Source: Pseudomonadota bacterium (GTDB taxonomy: Bacteria; Pseudomonadota; Alphaproteobacteria; Azospirillales; Azospirillaceae). From it: a DNA stretch of 64,000 nucleotides. The DNA is taken from assembly GCA_023423695.1 (NCBI GenBank), contig JAFAFA010000079.1:372001-436000 (forward strand), read 5' to 3'. Below, in pieces: positions 34,066 to 42,769 of the stretch. Both the position numbers and the translations under genes were made by a program. The notes under the pieces were generated by a model. That model was not told where the DNA came from, ran no database searches, and was given only the letters and a program-made list of their open reading frames with translations. The number at the start of each line of letters is the position of its first letter. The stretch's first letter is position 1.

Positions 34066-35160
34066 TCATACGAGGGCCGGCGACCGCGCCGAGCTTTCCA
34101 CGCCGACGCGCACCAGATTCTGCTCCACCCACCGGCCCGCGGCCTCCCGCCCGGCATCGCGCAGCCAGTTCAGAAAGGTCCAGTCGGTCATCAGCTTTGA
34201 ATAGACGCCCAGATCCTGTAGATGCTCGTCGGCATCGATCAGGTGCAGGCGCGGGGCGTCCCCGCTTGCGGACAGGCAGCGCAGTTCCTGCAGCAATGCG
34301 GCGTTGAAGGTGATCTGGTTCAGGCGGGCGGCGATGCCGGCCGGATCCTCCGGGGTGCTGGCGCAGGTGATGGGATTGATCGCCACCACCAGCAAATCGG
34401 CGCCGGGACAGGCCTCCATCAGCGGCGACAGCGGCGGATTGGCGAGATAGCCGCCGTCCCAGTAATCCTGCCCGTCGATCCGCACCGCGCGGAACAGGTG
34501 CGGCAGGCAGGCGGAGGCCAGCAGATGATCGACCCCGACCTCTGTCTCGTCGAACAGGCGCAGCGCGCCGCTGCGCACATTGGTGGCGCTGACGAACAGC
34601 CGAAGCCCGCTCCGCCGGATCATCTCCGGTTCCACCATCTCAGCCAGCAGCCCGCGCAGGGGGTGGAAATCCGCCGACTGCGTCTGATAGGGGGTTATCC
34701 AGCGCTTTGCCCAATCCACCAGATGCGATCCCGGCGCATGGTCGACGTTCCAGCGGCCGAGCAGCCGGTCGGTCACGCTTGGCCGGATCGGTCCCAGCCG
34801 GCCGGCGGCACTCACCCGCTCCCAGAACTTCGCCAGTTCCGCCCGCGCACCTTCCCGTGCGTCGTCCGGGCCGCACCGCGCCCAGCCCTGGACCAGCATC
34901 GCGGCGTTCATCGCCCCGGCGCTGGCGCCGCTGACGCCGACCAGCCGGATGTCCTCCTCCAGCAGGCGGTCGAGCACGCCCCAGGTGAAGGCCCCATGCG
35001 CTCCTCCGCCTTGCAACGCCAGCGCCAGTGTGGGCTTCGGCGGCGGCAGGGCCAGCATGGACCCCGGCCCCGACAGTTCCAGCGGTTCCGCCGGCTTGAC
35101 CTGCCGGCTGGTCACCGGCTTGCCGCACACGCGGTTCCACAGCTTGCGGATCATGGTCAT
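34066..35160 (-). CDS. Patatin-like phospholipase
   Basis: 364 residues from ATG 35160 (AGGA 10 bases upstream). LALQGGGAHGAFTWGVLDRLLEE is the oxyanion loop, GVSGASAGAMNAA holds the nucleophile Ser, and DYWDGGYLANPP the catalytic Asp. No signal peptide. This belongs to a different subgroup from the patatin at 7093: it has a DGG, not a DGA, catalytic loop and a long N-terminal region. Lipid substrate unknown. Convergent with the RND permease, with only 3 bases between the two genes. Confidence 0.9.
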   Translation of the reverse strand: MTMIRKLWNRVCGKPVTSRQVKPAEPLELSGPGSMLALPPPKPTLALALQGGGAHGAFTWGVLDRLLEEDIRLVGVSGASAGAMNAAMLVQGWARCGPDDAREGARAELAKFWERVSAAGRLGPIRPSVTDRLLGRWNVDHAPGSHLVDWAKRWITPYQTQSADFHPLRGLLAEMVEPEMIRRSGLRLFVSATNVRSGALRLFDETEVGVDHLLASACLPHLFRAVRIDGQDYWDGGYLANPPLSPLMEACPGADLLVVAINPITCASTPEDPAGIAARLNQITFNAALLQELRCLSASGDAPRLHLIDADEHLQDLGVYSKLMTDWTFLNWLRDAGREAAGRWVEQNLVRVGVESSARSPALV

Positions 35161-35326
35161 GTCGGCACGTCCTCGCTCAACTATGCTGCATCGCAACATG
35201 AGCAGGGCCTTGAGCATCGGCAAGGGGGGTATGCCCACGGAAGGGGAGGATCGGCACCGCTCTATCCCCCCGGCATTGGAAAGCCGCCTCCATATGCACT
35301 AAGTAGGCACACACCCCAGTTGCCGA

Positions 35327-36145
35327 GTGCCCCCTTTGCCCAGCATTGTCCCCATCACCGACCCTGAGGACCCGCGCATCGAGCCCTACCGCGACGTGCG
35401 GGAGCGCGATCTCGTCGGCCGTGACGGGCTGTTCATCGCGGAAGGGGCGGTGGTGGTGCGCAGCCTCGTCCAGTCCACCCGCTACCGTGCCCGCTCGCTG
35501 CTGATCGCCGACAAGCGGGTGGAGGCGCTGGGGCCGATGCTGACGGCGCTGCCCGCCGACACGCCCGTCTATACCGCGACCCAGGCCGTGCTCGACCGCG
35601 TCGCCGGCTTCCCCCTGCACCGCGGCATCCTGGCTGTGGGCGAGAAGACCGAGGTGCCGAGTGCCGCCGATCTGCTGGCTGCTTGCGGTCCGGTCGCCCG
35701 CGTGGTGATGCTGTTCGGCATCGGCAACCACGACAACATGGGCGGCATCTTCCGCAATGCCGCCGCCTTCGGCGCCAATGCGGTGATCCTCGATCCCGGC
35801 TGCTGCGACCCGCTCTACCGCAAGGCGATCCGTGTTTCGGTGGGCGCGACCCTGCTGGTGCCGACCGCGAAGCTCGGCATCGGCGAGGATCCCCTCGCCT
35901 TGCTCGACCGGTTCGGATTCGAGGCGGTGGCGCTGAGCCCCGCCGGTGCCGAGACGCTGGCCGCCCTGCCCCCGCCCCGCCGCGCCGCCCTGCTGTTCGG
36001 GTCGGAGGGGCCGGGCCTGCCGCCCACCCTGCTGGCCCGCGCCCGCAGCGTGCGCATTCCGATGGCCGACGGCTTCGATTCCCTCAACGTGGCGACCACC
36101 AGCGGCATCGTGCTGCACCACATCGCCTCCGGACAGGCCCAATGA
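35327..36145 (+). CDS. SPOUT (TrmH/SpoU) RNA 2'-O-methyltransferase
   Basis: 272 residues with a GTG start. The three SpoU motifs are present: GIGNHDNMGGIFRNAAAFGA (motif 1), LLFGSEGPGLP (motif 2) and DGFDSLNVATTSGIVLHH (motif 3), which make the knotted SAM site. An N-terminal region of about 100 residues (FIAEGAVVVRSLVQ) is the substrate-binding part found in RlmB/TrmH relatives. It methylates tRNA or rRNA ribose; exact site unknown. It overlaps the next gene, an RNA helicase, by ATGA, so the two are coupled. Confidence 0.92.
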   Translation: MPPLPSIVPITDPEDPRIEPYRDVRERDLVGRDGLFIAEGAVVVRSLVQSTRYRARSLLIADKRVEALGPMLTALPADTPVYTATQAVLDRVAGFPLHRGILAVGEKTEVPSAADLLAACGPVARVVMLFGIGNHDNMGGIFRNAAAFGANAVILDPGCCDPLYRKAIRVSVGATLLVPTAKLGIGEDPLALLDRFGFEAVALSPAGAETLAALPPPRRAALLFGSEGPGLPPTLLARARSVRIPMADGFDSLNVATTSGIVLHHIASGQAQ

Positions 36146-38367
36146 CCGACGAGACCAACACGCCTGCCGCCACGACCGACACTACGGCCACCGCCGACCC
36201 GCATCTGGTCCACGACCTTGCCGTCTCCCATCCGGAGGTGACGACGCTGGGCGCCGCCGGTGTGCTGCGGATGCTTGACGCCGAGGTGCGCGGACTGGTG
36301 CCGCTCGGCCTGCCGCTGCCCAAGGGCAAGCGCGACCTGTTGGTCCCGGCGGAGCGGCGCGAGGCCATCCTGTTGGAGATCAACGGCCGCATCGACCGAG
36401 CCCATCGTCGTGATGCGCTGCTGGCCCAGAGCCGCCGCGCGCTCACCGGCAGCCACACCGCATTGCTGTCCTGCGAGGACCGAACCCGCGTGCGCGCCGT
36501 CCGCAGCGACGAGCTGCCCTGGCCCGGCCTGTCCCCCGCGATCCGGCTGCAGGTGTCGCGGACCTTCGATGCCCTGGAGTTGTCGGACCTGTCCGATGCC
36601 GAACTCTCGGCGCGGCTGGACCATGACCCGGCATTGCGCGCCGCCCTGGACGGTGCCCTGTCGCGGGTGGCGACCCGGTTGCGCGATTTGGCGGAGCGGG
36701 CCGGCGACGATCCCGATTGGGGCTTCGCCAGTCTTGCAGACCGGCTGGGCAAGGCCGCCCGCAACCGCAGCGATGCCGACGAGCTTCTCGATCGCTGGGA
36801 CCGCGAGTACGACCAGTGGCGCCGCGACCGGGCGGAGGCGCGCGGCCGGGCCTATGTCGACCGTCATTTCGACTTCGCCCGCTTCGAGCGGCTGTTCCCG
36901 GTGGCGCGCGGCATGAACCGCCGGTTGGTGCTGGTGATCGGCCCGACCAACTCCGGAAAGACCCACCGCGCCATCACCGCCCTGCGCGAAGCGCGCGACG
37001 GCCTCTATCTCGCCCCGCTGCGCCTGCTGGCGCTGGAGGTGATGGAGCGGCTGAACGCCGAAGGCACCCCGACCACGCTCATCACCGGCGAGGAGGAGAT
37101 CCGCACCCCCGGCGCCCGCCACACCGCTTCCACCGTCGAGGTGATGGACCCCGACCGGCCGGTGGAGGTCGCGGTGATCGACGAAATCCAGATGCTGGCC
37201 GACCCGGCACGCGGCTGGGCCTGGACCGCCGCGCTGATGGGGGTGCCGGCGGAGACCGTCTACATCCTCGGCGCGCCGGAGGTCCGCCCGCTGGTGGAGC
37301 GCGCCGCCGCCCATCTCGGCGAGGCGCTGGAGGTAGTGGAACTCGACCGCAAGACTCCGCTGTCGATGCTCGACCGCCGGCTGGAATGGGCGGAGGTGGA
37401 GCGCGGCGATGCCCTGATCGCCTTCTCCCGCCGCGAGGTGCACAGCGTCCGCGACACGCTGCTGGCGCAGGGCCTGTCGGTCGCCGCCATCTATGGCGCG
37501 CTCGCCCCGGCGGTGCGGCGGCGCGAGGCGGCACGCTTCCTGTCCGGTGAGGCCGATGTGGTGGTGGCGACGGACGCCATCGGCATGGGTCTCAACCTGC
37601 CCTGCCGGCGTGTGCTGTTCACCGCGCTTGAGAAGTTCGACGGCAGCGCCGTCCGCCCGCTGACCGCGACGGAGGTCAAGCAGATCGCCGGTCGCGCCGG
37701 CCGCTTCGGCCAGTTCGAGGAGGGGCATTTCGGCGTCATCGCCCGCGGCACGCCTGCCACCCTGAAACGCCTCTTGGAGTCGCCGGACCGCCGGCTGCGT
37801 GCCGACGCCCCCCTGCCCGTCCGCCCGACCCGCGCCATGCTGGCCCGGCTCGCCTCCCACATCGACAGCGACGAGACGCGCCTGCTGGTGGACTGCTTCG
37901 GCACCGCGGCCACTGCCGGTTCCCCCTTCCGTCTGGCCGATCTGTCCACCCTGCGTCGTGCCGCGCCGATGCTGGACGCCCGGCGGTTGACGTTGGCCGC
38001 CAAGCTCGAACTGCTGCTCGCCCCCGCCGATCTGGAAGAGCCGGAGGACGCCAAGGTGTTTGCCGCCATCCTCGACGCGGTGGAGGCGGGGGAGCGCTTG
38101 CCGCTCGCGCGCCTGATCCCGGCGAGGCTCGATGGGCTGACCGCCGATGTGCTGGAAGCGGCGTCCCGGACCTGCGACCTCTATTTCTGGGCGTCCCGCA
38201 AATTCCCCGATGCCCTGCCCGACCGCGACCGGGTGCGCAGCGCCCGCGACGCCATCGGCCAACGCCTGTCGGAAGCACTCGCCTCCCGCGCCCGCCGCCG
38301 CGAACCGCCGCCTGCCGCCGGCTTCCGCGGCGCCCCGCGCAAGCGCTTCGGCCCCCGCCGACGCTGA
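36142..38367 (+). CDS. SUV3-type ATP-dependent RNA helicase
   Basis: 741 residues. The core has Walker A GPTNSGKT (from residue 267), Walker B DEIQM (from residue 347), and motif V/VI VVATDAIGMGLNLP and QIAGRAGRFGQ. DEIQM and the LYLAPLRLLALEVMERLN segment are hallmarks of SUV3, the helicase of the mitochondrial degradosome. About 250 N-terminal residues are helical and not helicase-like. The C-terminus is basic (RKRFGPRRR). It is coupled to a SPOUT methyltransferase by a 4-base overlap, suggesting work on the same RNAs. Confidence 0.92.
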   Translation: MTDETNTPAATTDTTATADPHLVHDLAVSHPEVTTLGAAGVLRMLDAEVRGLVPLGLPLPKGKRDLLVPAERREAILLEINGRIDRAHRRDALLAQSRRALTGSHTALLSCEDRTRVRAVRSDELPWPGLSPAIRLQVSRTFDALELSDLSDAELSARLDHDPALRAALDGALSRVATRLRDLAERAGDDPDWGFASLADRLGKAARNRSDADELLDRWDREYDQWRRDRAEARGRAYVDRHFDFARFERLFPVARGMNRRLVLVIGPTNSGKTHRAITALREARDGLYLAPLRLLALEVMERLNAEGTPTTLITGEEEIRTPGARHTASTVEVMDPDRPVEVAVIDEIQMLADPARGWAWTAALMGVPAETVYILGAPEVRPLVERAAAHLGEALEVVELDRKTPLSMLDRRLEWAEVERGDALIAFSRREVHSVRDTLLAQGLSVAAIYGALAPAVRRREAARFLSGEADVVVATDAIGMGLNLPCRRVLFTALEKFDGSAVRPLTATEVKQIAGRAGRFGQFEEGHFGVIARGTPATLKRLLESPDRRLRADAPLPVRPTRAMLARLASHIDSDETRLLVDCFGTAATAGSPFRLADLSTLRRAAPMLDARRLTLAAKLELLLAPADLEEPEDAKVFAAILDAVEAGERLPLARLIPARLDGLTADVLEAASRTCDLYFWASRKFPDALPDRDRVRSARDAIGQRLSEALASRARRREPPPAAGFRGAPRKRFGPRRR

Positions 38368-38475
38368 GGGACGCGATTGGTTCCCGGCTAAATTCGGCCG
38401 CATGGCACTGCTGCGCTGCGAACGAAGTCACTTTCCCGCTGTTCTGAACTGGACCTGCTCCGGCAGAGCCACCAT

Positions 38476-38500
38476 ATCGATAGACACGTTCTATTGCGAT
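38476..38500. promoter_or_regulatory. Dyad upstream of the NRAMP gene
   Basis: ATCGATAGA-CACGT-TCTATTGCGAT: an ATAGA/TCTAT inverted repeat with ATCG/CGAT flanks. It lies about 100 bases before the GTG start of the metal transporter. It could bind a metal-responsive repressor (MntR or Mur), but I cannot confirm this. Confidence 0.35.
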
Positions 38501-38597
38501 GTTCGGTTTCATCGATTGGACACTATCGAACTGGTCGGCCATTCTTGCATCAGCGGTCAAGTCTCTGGCCGCCAAGGACCGTTCAGGAGCAACCGGC

Positions 38598-39887
38598 GTG
38601 AAGACCGCATCCCCCACCATCGCCGCAGACGCCACATCCCGCATCCCCGCGACCGGACGCCGGTTCTGGACCATGCTCGGCCCCGGCTTCGTGGTGGCGG
38701 TCGGCTATATGGATCCGGGAAACTGGGCGACGGACATCGCGGCGGGATCCAGCTTCGGCTTCGCGCTGCTGTCGGCGGTGCTGATCGCCAGTCTGGCCGG
38801 CATCTTCCTGCAGGGGTTGATCGTCAGGCTGACGCTGGCGACCGGCAAAGACCTGGCCCGGCTGATCCGCGACCGTTTCCCCCGCCCCGTGGCGATGGCG
38901 GTGTGGGCAGTGTCCGAACTGGCGATGATCGCCACCGATCTGGCCGAACTGCTGGGCAGCGCCATCGCGCTGAAGCTGCTGTTCGGCATCCCTATCATGG
39001 CCGGCGTGGTGATCTCCGCCGTGCTGACCTTCGGCATCCTGGCCCTGCCGGGTGCGCGGGGCCGTGCGCCCGAACTGGTGGTCGGCGCTCTGATGAGCGT
39101 GGTCGTGGTCTGCTTCGCCTGGGAACTGGTGATCGCCCGCCCCGATCCCGGCGCCCTGCTGGCCGGGCTGGTTCCGAGCATCGAGTTGGCCCGCGATCCG
39201 GAGATGCTGTACCTGTCGCTGGGCATCATCGGCGCCACCGTCATGCCGCACAATCTATTCCTCCACTCCGGTCTGGTGCGCTCGCGTCTGGCCGAGGTGA
39301 AGACGGCGGAGGAGCGCCGACAGGCCGCCCGCTGGCTGACAATCGATCTCTCGACCGCGCTGGCGCTGGCTGGTCTGGTAAACGGATCCATCCTGGCGGT
39401 GGCCGCCGTCGCGTTCCAAGGCGTCACCACCGGCAGCACCCCCGGCATCGAGGACGCGCACGCCCTGCTGGGCAGCAGCATCGGCGGGGCCGCCGCGCTG
39501 ATCTTCGCCATCGCCCTGCTGGCCGCCGGCCAGAGTTCCACCACCACCGGCACCATGGCCGGGCAGATGGTGACGGAAGGCTTCCTGAACCTGCGCCTGC
39601 GCCCCATCACCCGCGCCCTGATCACCCGCGGCGCCTCGCTGATCCCGGCGCTGGCGGTACTGGGCAGCGCCGGCGACGGCGCGGTGGACGAACTGCTGGT
39701 GCTGAGTCAGGTGGTTCTGGCGCTGACCCTGCCCTTCATCCTGATCCCGATGCTGTTGCTGCTGCGCAACGACAAGCTGATGGGCGGGCTGGCGATGGCG
39801 CCGTTGACCCTGCGGCTGGCGAGCCTGACGGTGCTGCTGCTGACCGGCCTGTCCGGCTGGCTGGCCGGCACCACAGCGATGGCGTGA
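38598..39887 (+). CDS. mntH: NRAMP divalent metal transporter (Mn/Fe)
   Basis: 429 residues from GTG 38598, with AGGAG at 8 bases. Eleven or so membrane helices. The metal site is seen in helix 1 (YMDPGNWATD, DPGN motif) and helix 6 (GATVMPHNLFLHSGLV, MPHN motif), as in MntH. It imports Mn2+ or Fe2+ with protons. The 230-base upstream region contains a dyad (38476-38500). Stands alone between the helicase and slyX. Confidence 0.94.
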   Translation: MKTASPTIAADATSRIPATGRRFWTMLGPGFVVAVGYMDPGNWATDIAAGSSFGFALLSAVLIASLAGIFLQGLIVRLTLATGKDLARLIRDRFPRPVAMAVWAVSELAMIATDLAELLGSAIALKLLFGIPIMAGVVISAVLTFGILALPGARGRAPELVVGALMSVVVVCFAWELVIARPDPGALLAGLVPSIELARDPEMLYLSLGIIGATVMPHNLFLHSGLVRSRLAEVKTAEERRQAARWLTIDLSTALALAGLVNGSILAVAAVAFQGVTTGSTPGIEDAHALLGSSIGGAAALIFAIALLAAGQSSTTTGTMAGQMVTEGFLNLRLRPITRALITRGASLIPALAVLGSAGDGAVDELLVLSQVVLALTLPFILIPMLLLLRNDKLMGGLAMAPLTLRLASLTVLLLTGLSGWLAGTTAMA

Positions 39888-39968
39888 GCGGAAAGGCGGC
39901 TCGACCCGGAGCGGGGAATGGTCCATCTTGCGGCCCCTCCCCGTTCTTCACAGTCTGACCGGTGCCCC

Positions 39969-40181
39969 ATGGATCCCGCCCTCGAACAGCGCCTCGCCGA
40001 CCTGGAAAGCCGCCTCGCCCACCACGAGCGCATGGCAGAGGAAATGTCGGAGGTCATCTTCGCCCAGGGCCAGACCATCGACCGCCTGACCGCGCAGTTG
40101 AAGCGCATGCGCGACCGGGTCGAGGCGGCCGAATACGCGATCGCATCTCCACAGGACGACCGGCCGCCGCCGCATTATTGA
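39969..40181 (+). CDS. slyX: SlyX-family protein
   Basis: 70 residues. LEQRLADLESRLAHHERMAEEMSEVIFAQGQTIDRLTAQL is the SlyX coiled-coil, ending with the conserved SPQDDRPPPHY. Cytoplasmic; function unknown although widely conserved. The start is ATG 39969. Confidence 0.92.
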   Translation: MDPALEQRLADLESRLAHHERMAEEMSEVIFAQGQTIDRLTAQLKRMRDRVEAAEYAIASPQDDRPPPHY

Positions 40182-40220
40182 GGGGCGACGGCCGGCCTGC
40201 GGGCCTAACTCCGCAAAGAC

Positions 40221-41759
40221 TCACCCCGCCCCCTCGACCACCACCTCCGTCATCATTCCCGTCGCCATGTGCAGCAGGTTGTGGCAGTGCAGCGGCCAGC
40301 GGCCGGGATTGTCGGCGTCGAAGGCCACCGTCACGCTGCCCATCATCGGCACCAGCACCGTGTCGCGCACCGCCCCCACCAGCGGGCGGCCGTCGATCGC
40401 GACCACCTGGAAGTGATGGCCGTGCAGGTGCATGGGGTGCGCCATCATCGACGTGTTCTCGAAGGTCAGTTCCACCCGCTGGCCCTGGCGCACCACCAAC
40501 GGCCTGTGAGCACCGAAGGTCCGGTCGTCCAGGCTCCAGACATAGGGCTCCATCGACCCGGTCAGCCGCACCCGCGTCGACAGATCCGCCGCACGGGGAG
40601 GAAGAGACTGCGCGGCCACTAGCCGCCGCTCCAGCGACAGGTCGAGCGCGTCGGTGGCGGCACCTCCCTGCTCCGCCACCCGCTGCACCGTTGCACCGGG
40701 CGTGGCGAGCACGATGCCGGTCCGCTGCACCGCGCCCTCGCGCAGGGCCAGGATCGGAAAGGCGCCGCCTTCGGAGGGCAACCTCAGCCGGATGTCCAGC
40801 CGCTGCCCCATGCTGATCCCGAAGCGGTTGCCGGCGACCGGGTGCACGGGGTTGCCGTCCGCCGCGACCACCTCCCCGGTCAGGCGTCCAAGATCGAGAT
40901 GGAAAGCGGTGGAGGTGGCGCCGTTGATCACCCGCAAGCGCACCCGTCCACCCCGCTCCACCCGCAAGACCTCGGGGTCCGCAAGCGTGCGGTCATTGGC
41001 GAGATAGGCGTCATACTCGACGTCGTTCAGGTCCATCGCCATGCCGCTGGACATGGCATGCCCGGCGGAACCATGCGCCATCCCGCCATGATTCATCGAC
41101 CCATGATTGCCAGACCCGTGATTGCCAGACCCGTGCCCCATGGAGCCGTGGGACCCATGCCCCGTTTGGCCGTGACCGCCGTGCCCTGTCCCGCCGGCCG
41201 GCCCAGTCAGCGAGGCCAGCAGCTCGGCCGGATCGCGGAAGGTAAAGTCATGCAGCAGGATGGTCACCTCCTGCTCGTCGGCGCGGAGGTCGTCGGGGCT
41301 GCGGACCACCAACGGGGCCGCCATCAGCAATTGTTCCTGCAGCCCGTGGTGGGAGTGCATCCAGTGCGTCCCCGTCCGTGGCGCGAAGTCGTAGCTGGCA
41401 GTGCCGCCGTCGCGGATGGTCGGCCGGTTCATGTCGGCCACGCCGTCCTGGACATAGGGCGGTGTCTGGCCATGCCAGTGGATCACCGCCTCTTCCCCCG
41501 CCCGGTTGGCGAGGTCGACCAGGAACCGCCGTCCGGGATCGAGGACGAGTCCGTGCGTACCGTCGGGCTGACGGATGCCGAAAACCTTCGCCGCCTTGCC
41601 GTTCACATCGAGCGTGCGGCGCTCGATGGTCAGGCGGACAGGCTGATCCGCGGCCGGCGTGGCGGCCAGGATGGAGCGGGGAAAGGCGGGCAGCAGGGCG
41701 GCACAGCCGCCGGCGATGGCCGTCGAAAGCAGACGGCGGCGCGAAAGCGCGAGAGTCAT
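40221..41759 (-). CDS. Copper-resistance multicopper oxidase (CopA/CueO-like)
   Basis: 512 residues from ATG 41759; a GTG nine bases upstream is possible. A Tat signal (SRRRLLSTAIAGG) exports it folded to the periplasm. Copper ligands: IHWHGQ, HWMHSHHG, HPMHLHGHHF, and the C-terminal HCHNLLHMATGM. Between residues about 185 and 235 is a linker rich in Gly, His and Met (GHGGHGQTGHGSHGSMGHGS...), which probably stores or binds Cu. The oxidase turns Cu(I) to Cu(II). The next gene upstream encodes a Cys/His-rich secreted protein. Confidence 0.92.
   Translation of the reverse strand: MTLALSRRRLLSTAIAGGCAALLPAFPRSILAATPAADQPVRLTIERRTLDVNGKAAKVFGIRQPDGTHGLVLDPGRRFLVDLANRAGEEAVIHWHGQTPPYVQDGVADMNRPTIRDGGTASYDFAPRTGTHWMHSHHGLQEQLLMAAPLVVRSPDDLRADEQEVTILLHDFTFRDPAELLASLTGPAGGTGHGGHGQTGHGSHGSMGHGSGNHGSGNHGSMNHGGMAHGSAGHAMSSGMAMDLNDVEYDAYLANDRTLADPEVLRVERGGRVRLRVINGATSTAFHLDLGRLTGEVVAADGNPVHPVAGNRFGISMGQRLDIRLRLPSEGGAFPILALREGAVQRTGIVLATPGATVQRVAEQGGAATDALDLSLERRLVAAQSLPPRAADLSTRVRLTGSMEPYVWSLDDRTFGAHRPLVVRQGQRVELTFENTSMMAHPMHLHGHHFQVVAIDGRPLVGAVRDTVLVPMMGSVTVAFDADNPGRWPLHCHNLLHMATGMMTEVVVEGAG
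41093..41135 (+). repeat. Short tandem repeats in the oxidase linker
   Basis: On the plus strand, GTGATTGCCAGACCC appears twice in direct repeat and codes the HGSGNHGSGN part of the metal-rich linker. The linker can grow or shrink by slippage. Confidence 0.6.
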
Positions 41760-41840
41760 TGCGGACACCGGAAATGCGATTTGGGTGAAAGTGCCGAAGG
41801 CGCCATCACGCCCCGAGCGGACGCGGACGACGCGGACGCT

Positions 41841-42260
41841 TCATCCCAGCCGCGGCGGCGGTAGGTCCGGGCGCACTCCCTGCCCCTCATGCAACGGGCC
41901 GGCGGGCCAGCCCGTCACCGACCTCGCCAACTCCACGGGAGCGGCCAACTCTTCTCCGGGCGCAGCCACAGCCATCGAGGCGCAGGACATGCCACCGCAG
42001 CAGGGCTGCAGCACACCATGTTTGCCTGAGCCCTGTAGACCTGATCCCTGCGAATGGGCAGGAACGGCCCGGACATGGTCGGTCTTCGCAGCGGACTGCA
42101 CATGATGCTGGGCCATGGCCGCGGACGAAGCGCTGTCCCCGCCATGCGGGCATGCGGCGACGGCGCCCCCTTGCCACAGCAGCAGGACGAGCATCGCCAG
42201 GGCCACCGCCCCGGCCATGCCCGTCAGCCTCCGCAGCCAGTCGGCGACACAGATCGGCAC
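41841..42260 (-). CDS. Secreted Cys/His/Met-rich protein of the copper module
   Basis: 139 residues from GTG 42260 (GGGAG at 7 bases). Signal peptide or anchor: residues 15-35 (MAGAVALAMLVLLLWQGGAVA). The rest has CPHGG, AQHHV, a CCGGMSC cluster and several Met and His, so it is probably a periplasmic copper-binding protein. It precedes the multicopper oxidase on the same strand with an 80-base gap. I recognise no named family; the DPSLPPPR-like end (RPDLPPPRLG) is seen in DUF2946-like proteins. Confidence 0.75.
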   Translation of the reverse strand: MPICVADWLRRLTGMAGAVALAMLVLLLWQGGAVAACPHGGDSASSAAMAQHHVQSAAKTDHVRAVPAHSQGSGLQGSGKHGVLQPCCGGMSCASMAVAAPGEELAAPVELARSVTGWPAGPLHEGQGVRPDLPPPRLG

Positions 42261-42443
42261 CGCAACGCTCCCGCTTGTTACTCCGCCTTTTCAGATAGGT
42301 CGTCGGGTGGATGCGGTCAATCACCGCCTACCGCCGGACAGCCCCACTACCCATTCAGTCTTAAGAGCTTTCCCGAACATGGAACTGCAACACGGCTCCC
42401 CTATATTCGCGCTCACCCGAAACAACCCACCTCCGTCGTGACC

Positions 42444-42653
42444 ATGTCCGCCTCCGCCCGTCCGGCCAGCACCCCGCACACCGCGAGCCGTCAACTGCAT
42501 TGCGCCTGCTGCGGCCGCCCATTCGTTCGTCCGTCGACGCGGGGGCCGGCACCGCTCTATTGCTCGGTGGATTGCCAGAAGCAGATGCGGGTCCGCACAC
42601 GGGTGTGGAGCCAGCGCGACGACGCCCCGTTCGGCCTTCGCCGCGCGTCCTGA
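42444..42653 (+). CDS. Small zinc-ribbon-like protein
   Basis: 69 residues. HCACCGRPFVRPSTRGP followed by LYCSVDCQKQMRVRTRVW gives C-x2-C ... C-x3-C, likely one zinc. Basic and Arg-rich, so probably a nucleic acid-binding protein. It ends in front of a dense set of four hairpins. Short and not assignable to a family by eye. Confidence 0.6.
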   Translation: MSASARPASTPHTASRQLHCACCGRPFVRPSTRGPAPLYCSVDCQKQMRVRTRVWSQRDDAPFGLRRAS

Positions 42654-42761
42654 AGCGGATTGCAATCCGCTTTGGACCGCGACGGCGGTCCCGGCCGCTC
42701 ATGCGGCCGAAGCCTGACCGGCGAATGAGGTCATGTGACTCGAAAGCGAATGCAAATTCGC
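42654..42761. repeat. Four consecutive hairpins between convergent genes
   Basis: Stem pairs: AGCGGATT/AATCCGCT (42654-42671), GGACCGC/GCGGTCC (42674-42691), CGGCCGC/GCGGCCG (42692-42709), GCGAAT/ATTCGC (42746-42761), all perfect. They fill the 116-base gap between the zinc-ribbon gene and pbpC. The first is followed by TTT on the plus strand, so it can act as terminator for the small gene. Confidence 0.75.
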
Positions 42762-42769
42762 CTTAGAAC

